Shown here: one piece after another, positions 29,901-44,099 of the stretch
Position numbering within the stretch: the first letter of the stretch is position 1
How the letters are laid out: every line of letters begins with the position of its first letter
From: Paragonimus westermani
Taxonomy: Eukaryota > Platyhelminthes > Trematoda > Plagiorchiida > Troglotrematidae
DNA length: 64,000 bases
Assembly (NCBI GenBank): GCA_008508345.1
Contig: QNGE01000739.1
Coordinates: 170,005 to 234,004 of the forward strand
Direction: 5' to 3'
Position numbers and translations under genes: made by a program
The notes under the pieces: generated by a model
Database searches by the model: none
What the model saw: only the letters and a program-made list of their open reading frames with translations
What the model was told of the DNA's origin: nothing

Positions 29901-32900
29901 GTTGACAGAAATTCCACGCTAATTAAGCTTTGAGTACAAACTCAAAAACAATTTAATGAAGTGACAAATTTATTTCTCAAAATGTCCAAATTTATATTTG
30001 TTGGTTTTATTAATTCCACTTTTTGGTTTCTGTCATTTTGCATTTGAACTCCATCCTATCTAGCAGTACGATGGTCACCGAAAAAAAATCATCAGAATTT
30101 ACTTGCAAAAGCGACGTATGCACTGATCTGTTGACATCCTTGTTCTACTCCGTAAATTCAAAAGTCAAGTAGTAAGAAGGCTGGTCTTTCTTAACGGTCA
30201 TACTGTGCACTCGTTGTATCGTGAACGTGGAATGCAAGTACAATTAGACAGCAGCATTTTGGTGTAGCAAGGAAGACAGGTACAGCTGGAGGCATCAAGC
30301 AGGCCTGACTGTACACACCAGCTTAAACTTGCCTACTCTGGAAAGTCATATAACCCAATCCATTGTGACATAGACAAGTGTAAGGTCACAGTTGCACTTG
30401 TATGCCGTGAGTGGTGAATTACGCACAGGGGTCTACCACACAGACATGCACACGTTGTGCGCACAGTCAACAGAACAAACCAATCCCTAGGATTACATAG
30501 TCATTGAGTGATTAACTTATGCTTACTTTGGGCTCTTTTTAAACATTGTCATTTGGTATCTGCGATTAATTTTGGTCCACTCAAAGTCTGTATTTTGTTG
30601 ACATCAATTTTGAGCGATGTGCCTTGAGAAGCATAACCCTTGGCTCTTTGAATGACTGCACGTTACTTTATAATGTCTTAAACCAGTCATGAAATCTGCT
30701 GTCGAACGTGATTGGTCTCTTCTGAAGTGTTAATTCCATCGGTCACGGCTCACGGGATTCATAACCTTTAAGATAATTACTTTATCGAATAGACGTTCAT
30801 CCGATACAGCAACGGGTTATTCAAGCGTCTGTTTTTTTGACTAAGAATCATTAAACAACCCATATCATCCCAATAAACACAGTTTGTTAGTGTCATACAG
30901 AAGCACGAGCTGACCACTGGGTTGATACGGCTACTTAGTCAGTAACGTAACTGATTTTTCGGTTTAACTAAGGGTACCCAGAATCATCACATGCGTCCTG
31001 GTTAACACTGTGCACTGGTTTCCTTAAAACAGTCCAGTGATATTCAGTTTTTGACGACCTGTACAGGCACGTATACGTTAATCCACCTATATGTACGTGG
31101 GTATTCTATCATCAAATATGACTGAGTGAATACAAGCACTGTATGTCAGTTGCTGAAAGATAAAAACTACTTTAGGTGATTACTGAATATATCGCCTGCG
31201 GAACCTGTGCAGGTGAGAGGAGTCGCATTTAAAAGATGGGATTTGTCCATTGGAGAGTGAAAAACCCATGCCAAAACCCCAAAGTACTACTTAGACTGGT
31301 CTTTGTTTGGAGAAGTATTTGCGAGGAATCACTTGTGTTAAGCAGTCACCAATTCGTTGTCTCGTAGCAGTGATCGACATAAAAAGCGAGAATCTGTGGT
31401 GGTTACCCACCGCAAAAATGTGTGAACACGTGAAGCAAATTCTAGAATGAATGGTGAATATACCGTTGCTTCTGCCACGTGAACATCAAAGGCCTATCTT
31501 GGAACAATATGTCGCTCAGGCGAAGCTGTTCTGTTACGTAAATAGATGTGTACTCGACTAAACGCGATAAATTCCTCCTGCTCAAAACTTGAGGCTTCGT
31601 TTGGTCAGAGAGTACACAATCACCACATATAAAGCCATATATCGCGAAAACTTGGTATTGTAGCTGCCAATAAATTGTTATAATCATATACCGGTCTTAA
31701 AACGGTGTGAAACGTTTTTGTCGTAGAAGGGGGAAACAGACAGAAAGTATGATTCCTCTATAGTTAAAAAAAATAAAAGATGGGTCGAAGAATTCTTAGC
31801 TGAAATTTTTGTTCCATTTACTAACCTTGGAAAAGTCGTAACCTGGACATCTGGATGATTAGTACCGCCATACATGGCTGTAACATAGCCACCACTAGAA
31901 CAACTACAGTTACATCTTTAAAAGGGTCTAATGAAAATCATTCGGGAGAAAAGACGCGATCCACATGAGGTCTTATCTAGCGATCCACACTCTTTAGAGA
32001 GCATCTCTCTAAAAAGGACTGGTCTCATTTTGAACCATTGTTTGCTGGAAGATCGGGGATTTCGTTGAGAATCCTATTTACTGAGAGGACACCTCCAAAA
32101 CGACTGTCTGGGATATCGGATCCGTCCAGCCAGGTTGATTTATCGTCTACGGAGGCCCATTTGTAGACCAAAACAAGTGGCCTGTTTGAGACCTACTGCC
32201 ATTTGGTGACCTGAACGATGTTCATATGTAGCAATGTTATGTAGATCACTTGACTGCTTCGCGAACACTAGTTTGTTCACTTTTGAAATTACAGTCAACC
32301 CATTTGTTTGCGACGACTAACTGCTTAATTCATACATGCACCAAACAAGTGTTGGAGACTAAGCGGTAGTTCTCCAGTCACAGTAAATATCACTATTTTC
32401 AAAGACTTCTAGTGTGTGGGTTTCGCACTCAGCGGTTAAACGCTGAAAGACCATACATCGTACTTGCAAATGACGGGTTTGGATGACCGAATTGTTTGCC
32501 ATGGGAACTAGGGTGACCACATTAGCACTTTCTAGCAGCAAAAGTCTGGTGTTTAGGACTTGATTAGCACCGGAATATTGAGGCCAACGATAAGTAGTTT
32601 AATCGTGAACATGACGATAGGGTTGAACATGACTTGGTGCGGTTAGGCGTTCCGTCACCGGAAGTGCCAGGTTTGTGTGTGGAATCTGACCCATGTCGGA
32701 TCACTGGTTGAGTTGGCCACCTAGAGCTGAGCTAGGACCTACAGATTTGTAAATTTCGGTTCAATCGGACAGGTTTTGAGGTACCACAACTGTCAGTGAG
32801 CTGGCGGTAATACAGAGAATAGGATTTTTCAAGAAAGAGGCATTGGAGACGACAAAACAAACCCTTGCGGTTAAGAGACAACAAACGCAACTCGTAGAGA

Positions 32901-35592
32901 AACAAATACAATTAATAGTCATCTTAAAGTCTCAGTTTATAGTAGTAAAAACGTGACCTGTTTTGTAATAGGGGTTTATGAAAATCGTTTTTTCTTCAAA
33001 ACTGTTTGAGAACGCAGTTGTACTACTGGCTACTTTCAGAGAGTTGTAATAATTTCATACAGAACATTTTTCGGGGCCCTGCTTCATGAATTACACAGTA
33101 ATTTGCACAAAACACCCTCATTCAATTGAAACATTTTAAGGCAAACGCTGCATGTACGCCTTATCTGCAGCTAGGTATAGATTGAGTTACTTTGCATTCC
33201 ATGGCCTTACGATGAACGGGCCAAGTAATTTTATTTGATTGGCTGATGAAAAAAACGAGATAAACGTGAACTGCGGAGAGTCATCCATTTGTGTTTTCGG
33301 GGGTTGAGGAAAGCATAGAGATTTGTTTCGGTGTGATTAAAAATACTGCATTATGGTCATAATCAATAAAAACCAATAGGCCGTTGACATGGCACTCTGA
33401 AGGTGATCAATTGTCAGCACAGTTTGATTACCATTGCTTGAGTATTTCAACTGGTAGGCTGGCTGGTGTGGGATCTGATGAACTATCCTGGCTACAACAT
33501 CAGTCTGACTATAAGCAGGTGCACAAAATTAGAACGGAATATTTTCTATACGTACTTCTCGTTTAAAGTAAACAAAACGAGTACAACCAAACCTTATGAT
33601 AAAAAACAGTTCCTCCAAGACAAAACTACTTCGAACAAAGATGTGGCGTCGCACGAGGTGTTAATATCAACTGAGGGTGTTTTTTGCTAAGTGAAGGCAG
33701 CATTGCTTAACCCACATGCGTCGATGTGACGTTTGTTCACGTTGCACAATATTCGAATGTTGATATATTTTCCATGACTAATGTCTCAGGATAAATGCTT
33801 TCTGATTCAAGTATTAGACAGGAGATGAAAATATATTAGCTGTTGAAACACTATAACACTAATTAAACACAGTTACTTTGTTGTTTTCTCCAGTTCACTG
33901 ACCTTGTGAAAGGGGATTTGGGAACGTTTTCAGGCGTGTATTCAATTTTGACATCACTCGTCTCACGGGGTGCCCTTCCTCACCAAAACCTATTTCCTGT
34001 CATTGTTGTGAGTGCCATCTCTTAGGATGGAATGCCTCAGTTGAAACAAACTGGTTTTATTAACCAAAGGTCATAAGACCAGGAACGTCTATAGATTGCC
34101 AGATAAATATATGCCATTTTATAACCTTAAAGTAGTATCCTTTGAAGCAGATGGGTAGTTTGAATTCAGGGCCTTCTTACGATTCACACTACTGACTGAT
34201 TCAAACGGTTCATTTTATTGCCGGTAGTGGTCAATGATCGTTTGTTTATTCCATAATTTTGTCTACCACAACCTTCAGCCACAGTGGACGTGAGTCAGCC
34301 TATACACCGGTAATAATAATGTTTGGTTTGGAAAGTTGAGCGAATTGGGCATGCATTTCACAGCGTTACTATCTCCCGCATTCGAGATCGGATACCGCTG
34401 GGAGCACAATTACGACAGGTTGAAAATGTGTTAGACAGTACAAATTGCAGCGACCGTATTGCCTATTGTTACACTTTTTTACACTATTGTTAATCTTTTA
34501 TCCGCTTAGCTGGCGAGCGCACTCCTGTCACAAAAGCAAGGTATCATTTTCGCTAACTAGGGCGAGTGTAGTTGATGATCGTTGATGATTACTTCAAGTT
34601 ACGACGGTTACAAAAACAAACAGTAATTAGAAAACAATAAAGGGACGCAAGGTGAACGGGCGGGCGTGCAAATGTTCGTGGATTTATGTCATAATTGTGG
34701 TGGTTACCCAGGAAGATACTATACTGGTAGTTTTGATTACGAAATTGTCTCACAGTCCCACAAATGACATAGCTAATTGACATATTTTGGCGTACATTGT
34801 TTCAACTTGCGTACAAGATTTGCTAATCTTGAATGTTTCACTATTTGAACAAACTCATAAGTCTTGACAACAATAAAATGATAGAATTATGTGTGCATTT
34901 AAACCTGCTATGTGAAAAGCGATAGACAGTACAAGAAAATAAATTGAAACTTTTGCCTCCATTGAGGCGGGAAGATGAGAGGGACAACGGCCTGCTTATA
35001 AACAACGAAGTCGAATATTTTATACACAAGAGAATGTTCACAATAACCGCTTGTTTGCGGATCAAAAACCGACCACAATAAAGTGTATGTACTAAACTCA
35101 CAAATTCAGTCATATGTGATCGTCGGCGAACGAAATCGACCGTGACAACCACGTTAGGAAACTTCTTGATAATTTGCTCATAAATACCACATGTTTCTGA
35201 CATTCGCTATCATGGCTAGATTTGATGAGATAGTTTTTCTGTTTTGCTCAGTAGACTTAAATCACCTCAGAAATTAAATCAAACTGCAAAATTGTATTAA
35301 TTGTAAAACGTTCAACGTGTATTCGAAAGTCCAGAAGATAACCCTGTTACGGTGTCTCGATTAAGAGAGAGAGATTTCTGTTAGTAGGTAAACAATCATA
35401 CTTCCGTTCAAGTTCGACTAGAGCAGAACAAAACCATTTGTTACACAATCGATTTTGTCAGAGGGTCAAGATGCGACGAACAAATTTCTGAAAGGAGCTC
35501 CTGAAATCGAATAAATATGGACGAGGGATAAAACACTGCCATTTTGTTGTTAACGTCATAGTTTCGGTCCCTTTGGAAATAACCGATTATCT
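23937..35592. other. Region upstream of the G-alpha gene, no gene recognised
   Basis: About 11.7 kb of AT-rich sequence with many short overlapping open frames on both strands (longest about 129 codons at 29480-29869) and no recognisable domain. A G+C-richer island at 32360-32820 has tRNA-like fragments but no clear promoter boxes. Confidence 0.5.
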
Positions 35593-35817
35593 TTAGAAAG
35601 GATCGGCGCGTTCATCACTGCTCGTGTATGCCGGGGATCGACGATCCAAATCACAATGTATCACGTTATTTGTCATTGTGTACAGTGTATCCGGCACGGT
35701 TGCATGAACCAATCGCGCACATTTGCGCATATCTGCAAAGCTAAACGAGCCGGTAAAAATGTCCACGTAACACCTCGTCAGTGTGACCAGAGCGTCCAAC
35801 AGACAGACCACAAACAT
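35593..35817 (-). CDS. Unrecognised open frame with coding-like codon use
   Basis: The frame encodes 74 codons from an ATG at 35817 to a stop. The segment from VTLTRCYVDIFTG to the end uses many G- or C-ending codons, unlike the surrounding AT-rich sequence. A possible splice acceptor (TTCAG) lies about 17 nt upstream of the ATG, so it could be a last exon. I recognise no family. An overlapping open frame on the other strand is probably a shadow. Low confidence that it is a real gene. Confidence 0.25.
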   Translation of the reverse strand: MFVVCLLDALVTLTRCYVDIFTGSFSFADMRKCARLVHATVPDTLYTMTNNVIHCDLDRRSPAYTSSDERADPF

Positions 35818-35899
35818 TGTAAGATGCTGAATCAGGCAACATGTATGATGACTGATCCATCATACAATTATCATGAGACGAATGTTAGGGGTTAAGTCG

Positions 35900-38800
35900 T
35901 GTGGTGAAGGCCGTGCTATGGAATGTACACTTGATTGTATGGAACGGGGTATAGATGAATTACATATTCGTGAGATTCCAACCTGATGTGAAGTAGATAG
36001 CATGACGTTCCAACTTCAGGCGCATTCAAAAAAGGTAAACTGATAATATCTTTGACAGGGAGATGGGTGACTGACCCGTCTCAAAAAACGAGTTTCGTGG
36101 ATGACCTTGAAAGAAACGGTAGACCACAATTAGCTGCTGGTGTTGTCACAGACTTGAGTTTCTGCAAGGCTACAGTGAAGACTCGCAGACACGTCGGAAT
36201 TTTATCACAGCACAGTTCGTACATCTAAAACGTCAGTGTCTAAAATCTTGAAGGAATATAATTTTAGGTCTTCAAAAAGTAAGTCTGAACTTATTAAAAA
36301 CAACCGGTTGTTCAATGACCCAGATCACGGGTGCTAACTTTGAACGTAAAACATCAATAAGGTGCGTCAAGTTTAACGGCAAGACCGTCTTTTTTTGAGT
36401 GGAACATTGTAAAGATCACCATATACAGATGATGAACTACCTTAAGAGAGTTATTTCAGTCAATGCGACTCAACCCTGTGGTCATGGTGAGGTGAGCTAC
36501 TTATAGGAATGATCAGACTGGCTGTTAGCTCGAACGCTGCTAGCATACCGTGAATTCTGTGAAATACTGCATTAGTAAGTCACCCAAATTTGTTGATGAC
36601 CTACGTTCGATCTGTTACACAAAACGGTTTCTCTTGATACTTGCGACTTTTAAAAGCTTTTGATTCATTTTTATATCTGTTCTGTAGAATTTTTTGTAGT
36701 GCAGTAGGCGAACGAAGAAATCACCAGTGATTAAATGCTCCCAGCTGACAGTCAATTTACGAAGTGCGAATTTTTCTTCACTGTGTGGATCTGTTGAAAT
36801 TAAAAAGCCTCACAACACCGTGCAAATAAAAATTCTGTAGAGCTTTGAGTGTGTTTTGTCTCGCCCAGAAAAGTGTCGTTTGACGGTCCTCTCGGACTGA
36901 TTCCATAACGTTCACACAGTCGCCCCTTGCAAGATCGCAAACTATATACAACTTTTCTTGGGTGTTTCTCACACCTCGTCTTAGCACATTGAGACGTGAT
37001 CTGCATCTGACCAAAAAATTCGGTTTGGCGTCCAATCCGTGATGGCTTTCCCCATGCCCGCTGCTTCGTGCTGACGGTGCTTCCCAGGCATGACTCTTGC
37101 AGGCGTAAGCGTGTAGAGGGGGTCAGCATACTGTTGTGGAGTCTGAGAACCTGGAAACATGTGATTCCTTTGCAATAAAAAACGAAGGTTTTTCAGTCAA
37201 GATTCAAAAGGGTGCATGTGACGCGTGAACAATTGTTTAAAACTACCCGAAATATCAACTAGCCGAGTAGTGCTCTCTAAACGACAAGTTCCCGCACATT
37301 AGTGTTTTCAAATTGAATTGAATTCACAGATAAACCTTGGCTTTGCTGTTGTTCTGCTATTTGAGTTGATTTTTATCTAGTTAGGAACGTTCTGGTAGTC
37401 ACTCTGCTGCATACAGTCTTAAAGTTACACGACGAACACTACTGAGTGTTTCAATGGCGGGTTTGTTTCGTCTCTCCACCTTTTAATTCATAAGACGCCG
37501 AAAGGTTTCAACATTTACCTCGAAGGTTGACTGAATTGAAGTCGTTTACCCATTGTAACGGAACACAAGAAGTATTATTTCAGAGTATACTTTCTGAAAC
37601 CGCTAAGAACAATTTTGATATAACCTCCCTACTAATCAGCAGTTGGTCTATTTCAGTGATTTTGAAAAGGTGATATATTATTACACATAATATCTTCTTC
37701 ACGTGGAGGGATATCAAAAATTTGAAATCCTCACTCTCACGAAAAGAAAACCCACACGAGAAGAAAAGATTTCACCTAACTGACATACAGTAATAAATGT
37801 TCTATTCCTGCTCGAAGGTTATCAGTAAAGCAGGGTACTCAAAATTCGTTTCATACTGTTGTATTCTCTCGTTGAAATTATACAGTCCCGTATAATGTCG
37901 TTACGCCGGTGACACTCGTCACTCGTCTACTGTAGGGAATTCGAAGCTTTCATGCCGAATCACACTTGTGTAGCAGTCTTAAAAACGCCTTTTGATTGAA
38001 AGCATCATCGGAGAAACCAACAGAACAATCATTCCATCGAGAACCAAATGTGTACTTGTTGAACTTACAGCCCGTGTCCCCAACTACATTATCACTACGA
38101 CGCGACCACAAAGTTCACTCGTACAAACCAAACTGCATGTTATTAGGGACGCAGTCTTAGAATTTTACTAGCCAGTAATCTGTTTTTGTGTGCCACAAAT
38201 TAGGACAACCATAGTTAGTTTAAGGCAAAGTTGACCAGCACAGTGTATAAGTGCATTAAACACGTTCACTGGGTGAACGTGTTTCTACAGCTTGTGACCT
38301 CAAAGCTCAGAAAGTCCTGAAGACTAATACTATTGTCATGCTGAGACCAGAAAAGGTTTAGGACGCTGTAGTTATTGACAAAGATCAATATACATGGAAG
38401 ATATCTAGTCTGATGTCTGGGTAAATTCTGACATATCAGCAAGTGGGAAGAGTTGACAAAGATGGATTACCGAGTAATCTGACATCCTGATTTACTGCGC
38501 AGATATCAAATAACTGGACATGACACTTAAATCACACGCCTTTCGTTCCTGTTAAAGCAAGAATATGCATGAGCATTATGGACAATACCTAACAAGAATG
38601 AAGCTTCTATCCAGTAGTTCTTTTTGAACAGGCTAGGTGGAAAATCTATCTGCGATTAGTCATAAATGATGCTGGACACAGAGTTAAGCACGTACTCATA
38701 TACTGACTAGCAATACAAGATTGCAATGCTTCTCATTAAGCCACACCTTCTGCGTTTTCTGAAAGGATTGCAAGTGTTCACTTCGAAACTTTGGTTGGTG

Positions 38801-41530
38801 CACAGAAATGGCTAAATTTAAGTCTTGAGCTCCCATGTATCTGATAGTTTGTCATAGTGTTCTTCTTCCCGCCTGGCCTCTTATTGTCACTGTTTGTTCT
38901 TCAACCCACCCCAATGGTCTTGAATATGTATGTATGTATTCCTGGTTATCGTTGTTTGTTACTAAAACTGCAATACAAGAAGTTAGTAGTTACTTATGCA
39001 CGCCTTCGCACTTTTGAACCACGAATGACAATCTACATTCATGTTGTTCAATCATTTACAGAGACATGGTTGTCTCGATGACATTGCTACATTCAGAAAG
39101 GTGTATTTTTCGACGTGCTTCACTTACCGATGAAATATTCCAACACACCACATTTCACGCCCGTTTAGTTTAGAGCTTAAGACTATTCACATACTCGGAA
39201 CATACAAGGTGCCACAAATGAAAAGCAGAGTGCCTCAGCACAACAATGGAGGCTACAACCTAACATAAAGTGGAATGGAAAGCCGAGGCATCTGTCTGTT
39301 CGTTGGCTAAAGATACTGGGTTGGCAAAATTATGAATTCTTCATACCCGACAACTGTAGAATGGACGACAATCTGTTTCACTAAAGAAGATCAAGTGTTT
39401 GGAGGAAAGCTTGGGATTTTAACGTGTAACACTGGAAGAAACTGTTGGCATTGGTAGCGGCCGGTTACCACAGGCACTGATAGCAATCAGACTTAATTGA
39501 TATGACGGTCGAGAGGTCAGCGATTTTTTGGGCCACTATCTACATAACTGCTAAACGTGAGGAAGCAACTTAATACCGCTGTGAAAGGTCTGTCTATCAC
39601 AGTAAGACAATCAAAACAACGTGGAATTTACGACATTCGGTAGAATAATACGGGTTGCAGCTACCGTTTCAAGATTCTCTTGCCTACCTGAAGCTAACGA
39701 AGGCTGGTTTCTGACTCTTCTGATCATGTATTTAAGAAATTCACCCCAGTTTAGGTGGGCTTCTTGTTGGAAGGGACCCATAGAGTCTGAGTAAAAAATG
39801 TGTGCACATTACTTTAGGTTAATGCCAACCGAGAGTCATAAACACCGCAGACTTATCCTAATTTTTCTAAATTGTGTAGAAACGTGCTACTTTAAGGAGC
39901 AAACGATAATGGGTTGAGCACTACAGATGTAACTGATTTCTTTTCCTGTTGAAGTTTGTTTACTCCACCTTAACTCCATCTTCCAAAAGCTAGATTGACT
40001 GCGGTTCTCAAAATCTACGTAAAATGATCCACATCGGATGATCTTGTCATTAAACATGGTCCATTTGGCTGAGGTTTTAGTGGCAACGAGTGGTGCACAC
40101 CGTTTCAGAACATAAAGGGTGAAATCAAGTAAATGGCGCCCATTTTTAGAAGATTTTGCGACTAACTGTTGAATTTCGTCTAGATGGCCGTAAGCAGTTG
40201 GTTTAAGTCTTTTAAATTATAGTTGATTTATCAAATTACATCATGTGGAACTGTCTACTACGAAGATGAGAACAAAAGCACAATATCCTAAATACGTATG
40301 CCATTCAGCCAAATTACATTCTGGTCATTTATGTGATTTTGTTTTCATGTGTAATGAAGTTTGTTTCAAATGTTATAGAACCTGACAGTTTTTGGACGCC
40401 TTAAGCGCCTTAAACTTTGGCTGTAACCGTCTGGTTCAGATATAGCTTGGTTCTTAGAAGGGATCTTCAAGGACAAAAAGGAAGAAGGTTGCTCATCGAA
40501 GATATTGTATCATGGTTTTTTCCACGTGCAATTGAATATTGCTATGTACTGTAAGTATTTCATGTGTGTTTGACCAATTTTACGGTAACACCAATAAACC
40601 GTATGTCATCCACATTTGTATTCAACCTACCACTACACAACAAAGACAAACTTGTGTCCAATGTCGATTCTGATGTACAAATTGATGTTTCACTAGCATG
40701 CAACCATTGTTCCGGACTTTTATGCTGTAATGTAAAGCTTCGGTTTCAGTCACGCATAAAGATTTGTTGTAGACCTATGTGTACGTTGCATCGATTTCTC
40801 AGCGAGAAGTACACTTCCAGATAACCTAAGTTCTTACTGTCCATCAATTCGTACGTCACTATTTTATCGTGTTGGCTCACATTTTCAATCACGGTAAAGC
40901 AACAAGTAGCAGCCGTGGAAGAAAGTCAATGCTTATAAATAAGAATAAAATGTCCGTAAGTTCGTTTCTCACTCGACTCCTAAGTTCTGTTCATTGTTTT
41001 CCCACTGACAATTAATTGGAGCCAGTTTACACGTTCTTGTCACCAAAATGAGTTTTGAAGACTGTCATTAAATATCTGTCAGCCCAAAAACTCTTTTACT
41101 GATGCCATTTTAATGTCTTTTTCTGTTACAGCTGTATCGCGCTCTTAAGTGAGTTTACCAAACAGGTGGGTGTATATAATAATACATATGCTTGGGGTCT
41201 TAAATTACCAACTCGTGCGTAAATCTGAAGCGTAAAACTTACGTTGTTTCTAACTAATTAGGTCTGTCTTTGACCTTTTCACTCTTTGAATCGAAGAACT
41301 TAGGCAACTTCGTGGGAAACAGATCAAAGTTTACGTAATACCGTTTTTCGTTGTTTCTATCCACCATTTATCGTGACGTACGTGGTGTATTTTCTGCCTT
41401 AAACGCTCTTGCGTATCAACAACACAAGCTATAATTTACGAGTTTTCCTCAGCTTAATCTGTATGCCGTGGGTACATTCGATGGAACTCCGTATTCAATC
41501 ATCCAGTCAGGGACTTCTCTGAACGACACA
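35900..41530. other. No gene recognised
   Basis: AT-rich sequence. Minus-strand open frames at 36778-37175 overlap in three frames in a G+C-richer patch, but match nothing I know. A perfect 12-bp hairpin lies at 38258-38284. Confidence 0.5.
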
Positions 41531-41535
41531 TAATT

Positions 41536-41573
41536 CATCACCATCCTCCTCATCATCATCATCACCACCATAG
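41536..41573. repeat. CAT/CAC trinucleotide microsatellite
   Basis: Imperfect CATCAC/CATCATCAT run. It lies downstream of the non-LTR retrotransposon at 41880-43700 on that element's strand, and could be its 3' tail (minus strand TGATGATGATGA-like), as short tandem repeats often end RTE/CR1-type elements. The link is inference. Confidence 0.6.
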
Positions 41574-41879
41574 ACGGTAACACATCAATGATTTTTACTG
41601 ACTTTTAACTGTCACATAACCGTGAAAAAAGGAACCATGTACGTGAAAGAGGAGGAAGAAAAAATGGGAGGAGGAGACCTAACTACCAAAAATAACTTAG
41701 TCCATATTCACACACTCAACATAAAGGTGCTTACATCATACGAACAACCAAGCGAGATATAACTGAAAGTAAGCCTTCATGAGCAAAACAGCTTTCTCAA
41801 GATTTCCACACACCCCTGCACCATTAAGTGTACTCACTTTGAAGGTCAATCGGCCAAACAACGAAAACACTCACGCCAC

Positions 41880-43700
41880 TGTGTTCGACTAGTCGCCACC
41901 TCAGCCAACACCTCTAGTTACTGAATCTGTGAATCGCAAGGTCTCTAACCTGGGAGACGAGGTCGACCTACAGTGGCCAATCTCCTCGTGAACAACTTCA
42001 TTTCTGCACGATAGGGTTCAAAATCTCTCCACCTCGTATCTTAGGCCATTCGGCTGTGGTATTGACAAGGAGTGCTCAGTGTGGCAGACTACCAGCTGGC
42101 ATCCTTAGCACATGGCCTAACTATATAAGTCTATCCAAATGTAGGGAGTGGACAGAAGAATTCGTTTGACAGTCACTACCAGGTACCCGCTTGCTAACGT
42201 TCTCGTTGTTTATTCGTTGGTGTCATCCGATTCAAGCGATCGAACGCAGACATCCGTGGTCATCTAGCTCAGTAGGGTCCACGTCCCCTACTCTGAGCGG
42301 CCATTTTCGCAGTCATACAATGATACAACCTTCACCGTTGCCTCACCAACGTGACCCTTAAGCCATAGAGAGACGCTTCTCTGTCGCCAGAGATGTTTTA
42401 TCCTATAGAATACCGCCCCACTCTCAGAGGTAGGCCATTTTGTTTCATTCCCTACACCTCCGCCGCTGCCGCTGTTGATGCAGCTTCCCAAGTATACAAA
42501 CCGGTCAACAGATTCCATGACATTATGATCTACTATTAAGCCTGTGTAATCACAGCAGTCCTACAGAAGCGCTTTACACCTTAAGATTACAAAGCGCATT
42601 TCAAAGCATTTGACAGAGTGCGAAGTAGCATCAAGTATTATTTGTGCTGCAACAATCTTATCGCCAGAATAATCAGGTTTAGTGAGTCTTCCACCAGGTA
42701 AGATGTTCAGACAGGTATCTTTTGAGTGTTGCAGAGAGTCCTCCATTGTTTCATCTGTCAAAAAAATAAGCAAAAATGCAGACACCGAACAGCCTTAACG
42801 GACTCCACTGGTGGCGCTGAAACTGTCAGACAGTTCACCGTGAATCTTAACACAAGCTGAAATATGGGAATATATCGCCGCGAGCATGTTGACGTACTTG
42901 GTCTGTACACCTTTACGTTGAAGCAGCCCTAAAAGTGAAGATCGATCCACCGAATCGAACGCGCCCCTGTAGTCGAGAAATACGGCGAGTGTTGGCTGGT
43001 GGTGCATCTGATGCTGCTTCGGAAGTTGACGAAAATTAAAAGTGTGACCTGCTCATCTCCGTTCAGGAAGAAACCCTACCTGTTCTTCCCCAGTGTTTAT
43101 CTGCCGATCTGTAGTAAATCGACGAAGTATGGTGAATGTCGGAACCTTAGCAGTTACGGACGTCAAGCTAATTCTTCTGTGATATTCACAAGAGCTCCTG
43201 ATAACTTTTTGAATAGAGAACTGTTATCGACTGACCCCGACACGAAGGGATGGTCTTCAACGTTCACACAGTTTGAAACAACTGAGCCAAAGCCTCTACT
43301 AACGCCTTACCTCCTTCTTTGAAAAGTGCCGGCACCAGATCATCTAGAACTGTAGCACTATTACTTTTGAGAATTAAAACACACTTGCGCAACTCAATCT
43401 TAATAGGTAGTTTCAAATCTACTGACCAGGATGGCAAAGTACAACTTTGTGGAGGCAACACATTAGATGTAGGAAGCCAGATAAATTGCCTCTCAAGTGG
43501 TCCGGCCACCACGTTCACCTCCGTGACCTATTACAGGTGAGTATGCTATCTGTGTCCCTGATAGCTTCACTGATAGACGGTCGCCTGCGGCCAACAGCAC
43601 AGATCAACTTGGAGAGTGCGCCTATGTATCCTGAGGTGAAAGTCGTTTCCGTTTCCTTAACCTCATCCACCAACCAAGCTCGATGATCAACGTTCGCGCT
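41880..43700 (-). pseudogene. Non-LTR retrotransposon (RTE/CR1-type), RT and C-terminal region
   Basis: Minus-strand order: a pre-RT linker (TSGYIGALSKLICAVGRRRP, about 43640-43580); RT fingers (ELRKCVLILKSN ... DDLVPALFKEGGKALVEALA, about 43440-43270); palm (AVFLDYRGAFDSVDRSSLLG, about 42980-42910, followed by a GVR cut short); the post-palm segment VDRFVYLGSCINSGSGGGVG (42510-42450) with KHLWRQRSVSLWLKGHV; and a C-terminal LGHVLRMPAG near 42100. Several stops and frameshifts separate these blocks, and the YADD box was not found in the 42790-42540 stretch, so the copy is dead. Possible 5' sequence reaches 44100 but no endonuclease motif is certain. Confidence 0.8.
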
Positions 43701-44099
43701 GTTTCAGCTTCCTACAGATATCTGTCTTATACTTATGTGTGAACTGCAAGAAGTAACGTTTCGTCTGGCTTTCACCAGCTCCAGGGGTTGATCCGAGGTT
43801 CAGTGTTTGTCCAACCCAAGAACTCACATGCCACATGCTACAGTACCCGTTTCACGAAGGGCTTGTGACATTTGGGAGCTGTGATGAGTATTGAAGTGAG
43901 AACGGTTGGGACCACCTTCTAGGCTAGTTTGACACTTATTCCCTACTGACGGTAGGACCAAGTTCTTAACACCCAGTCGCTGCTGTCGCTGGAGAGGAGA
44001 CAGTTTGTTGCCCAAAAAAGCAAGGACGAAACAGCAACGTATGTGCTCCAACAAGAACGTCAGTTCTGAATCGAACCACACCATCTACAACTGACATCT

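Noticed and set aside
36080..36420. Tc1/mariner-like transposase remnant (NGRPQ and SKILKEYNF stretches)
   Set aside because: Only a few scattered residues resemble the family; no DDE/D signature or terminal inverted repeats seen.
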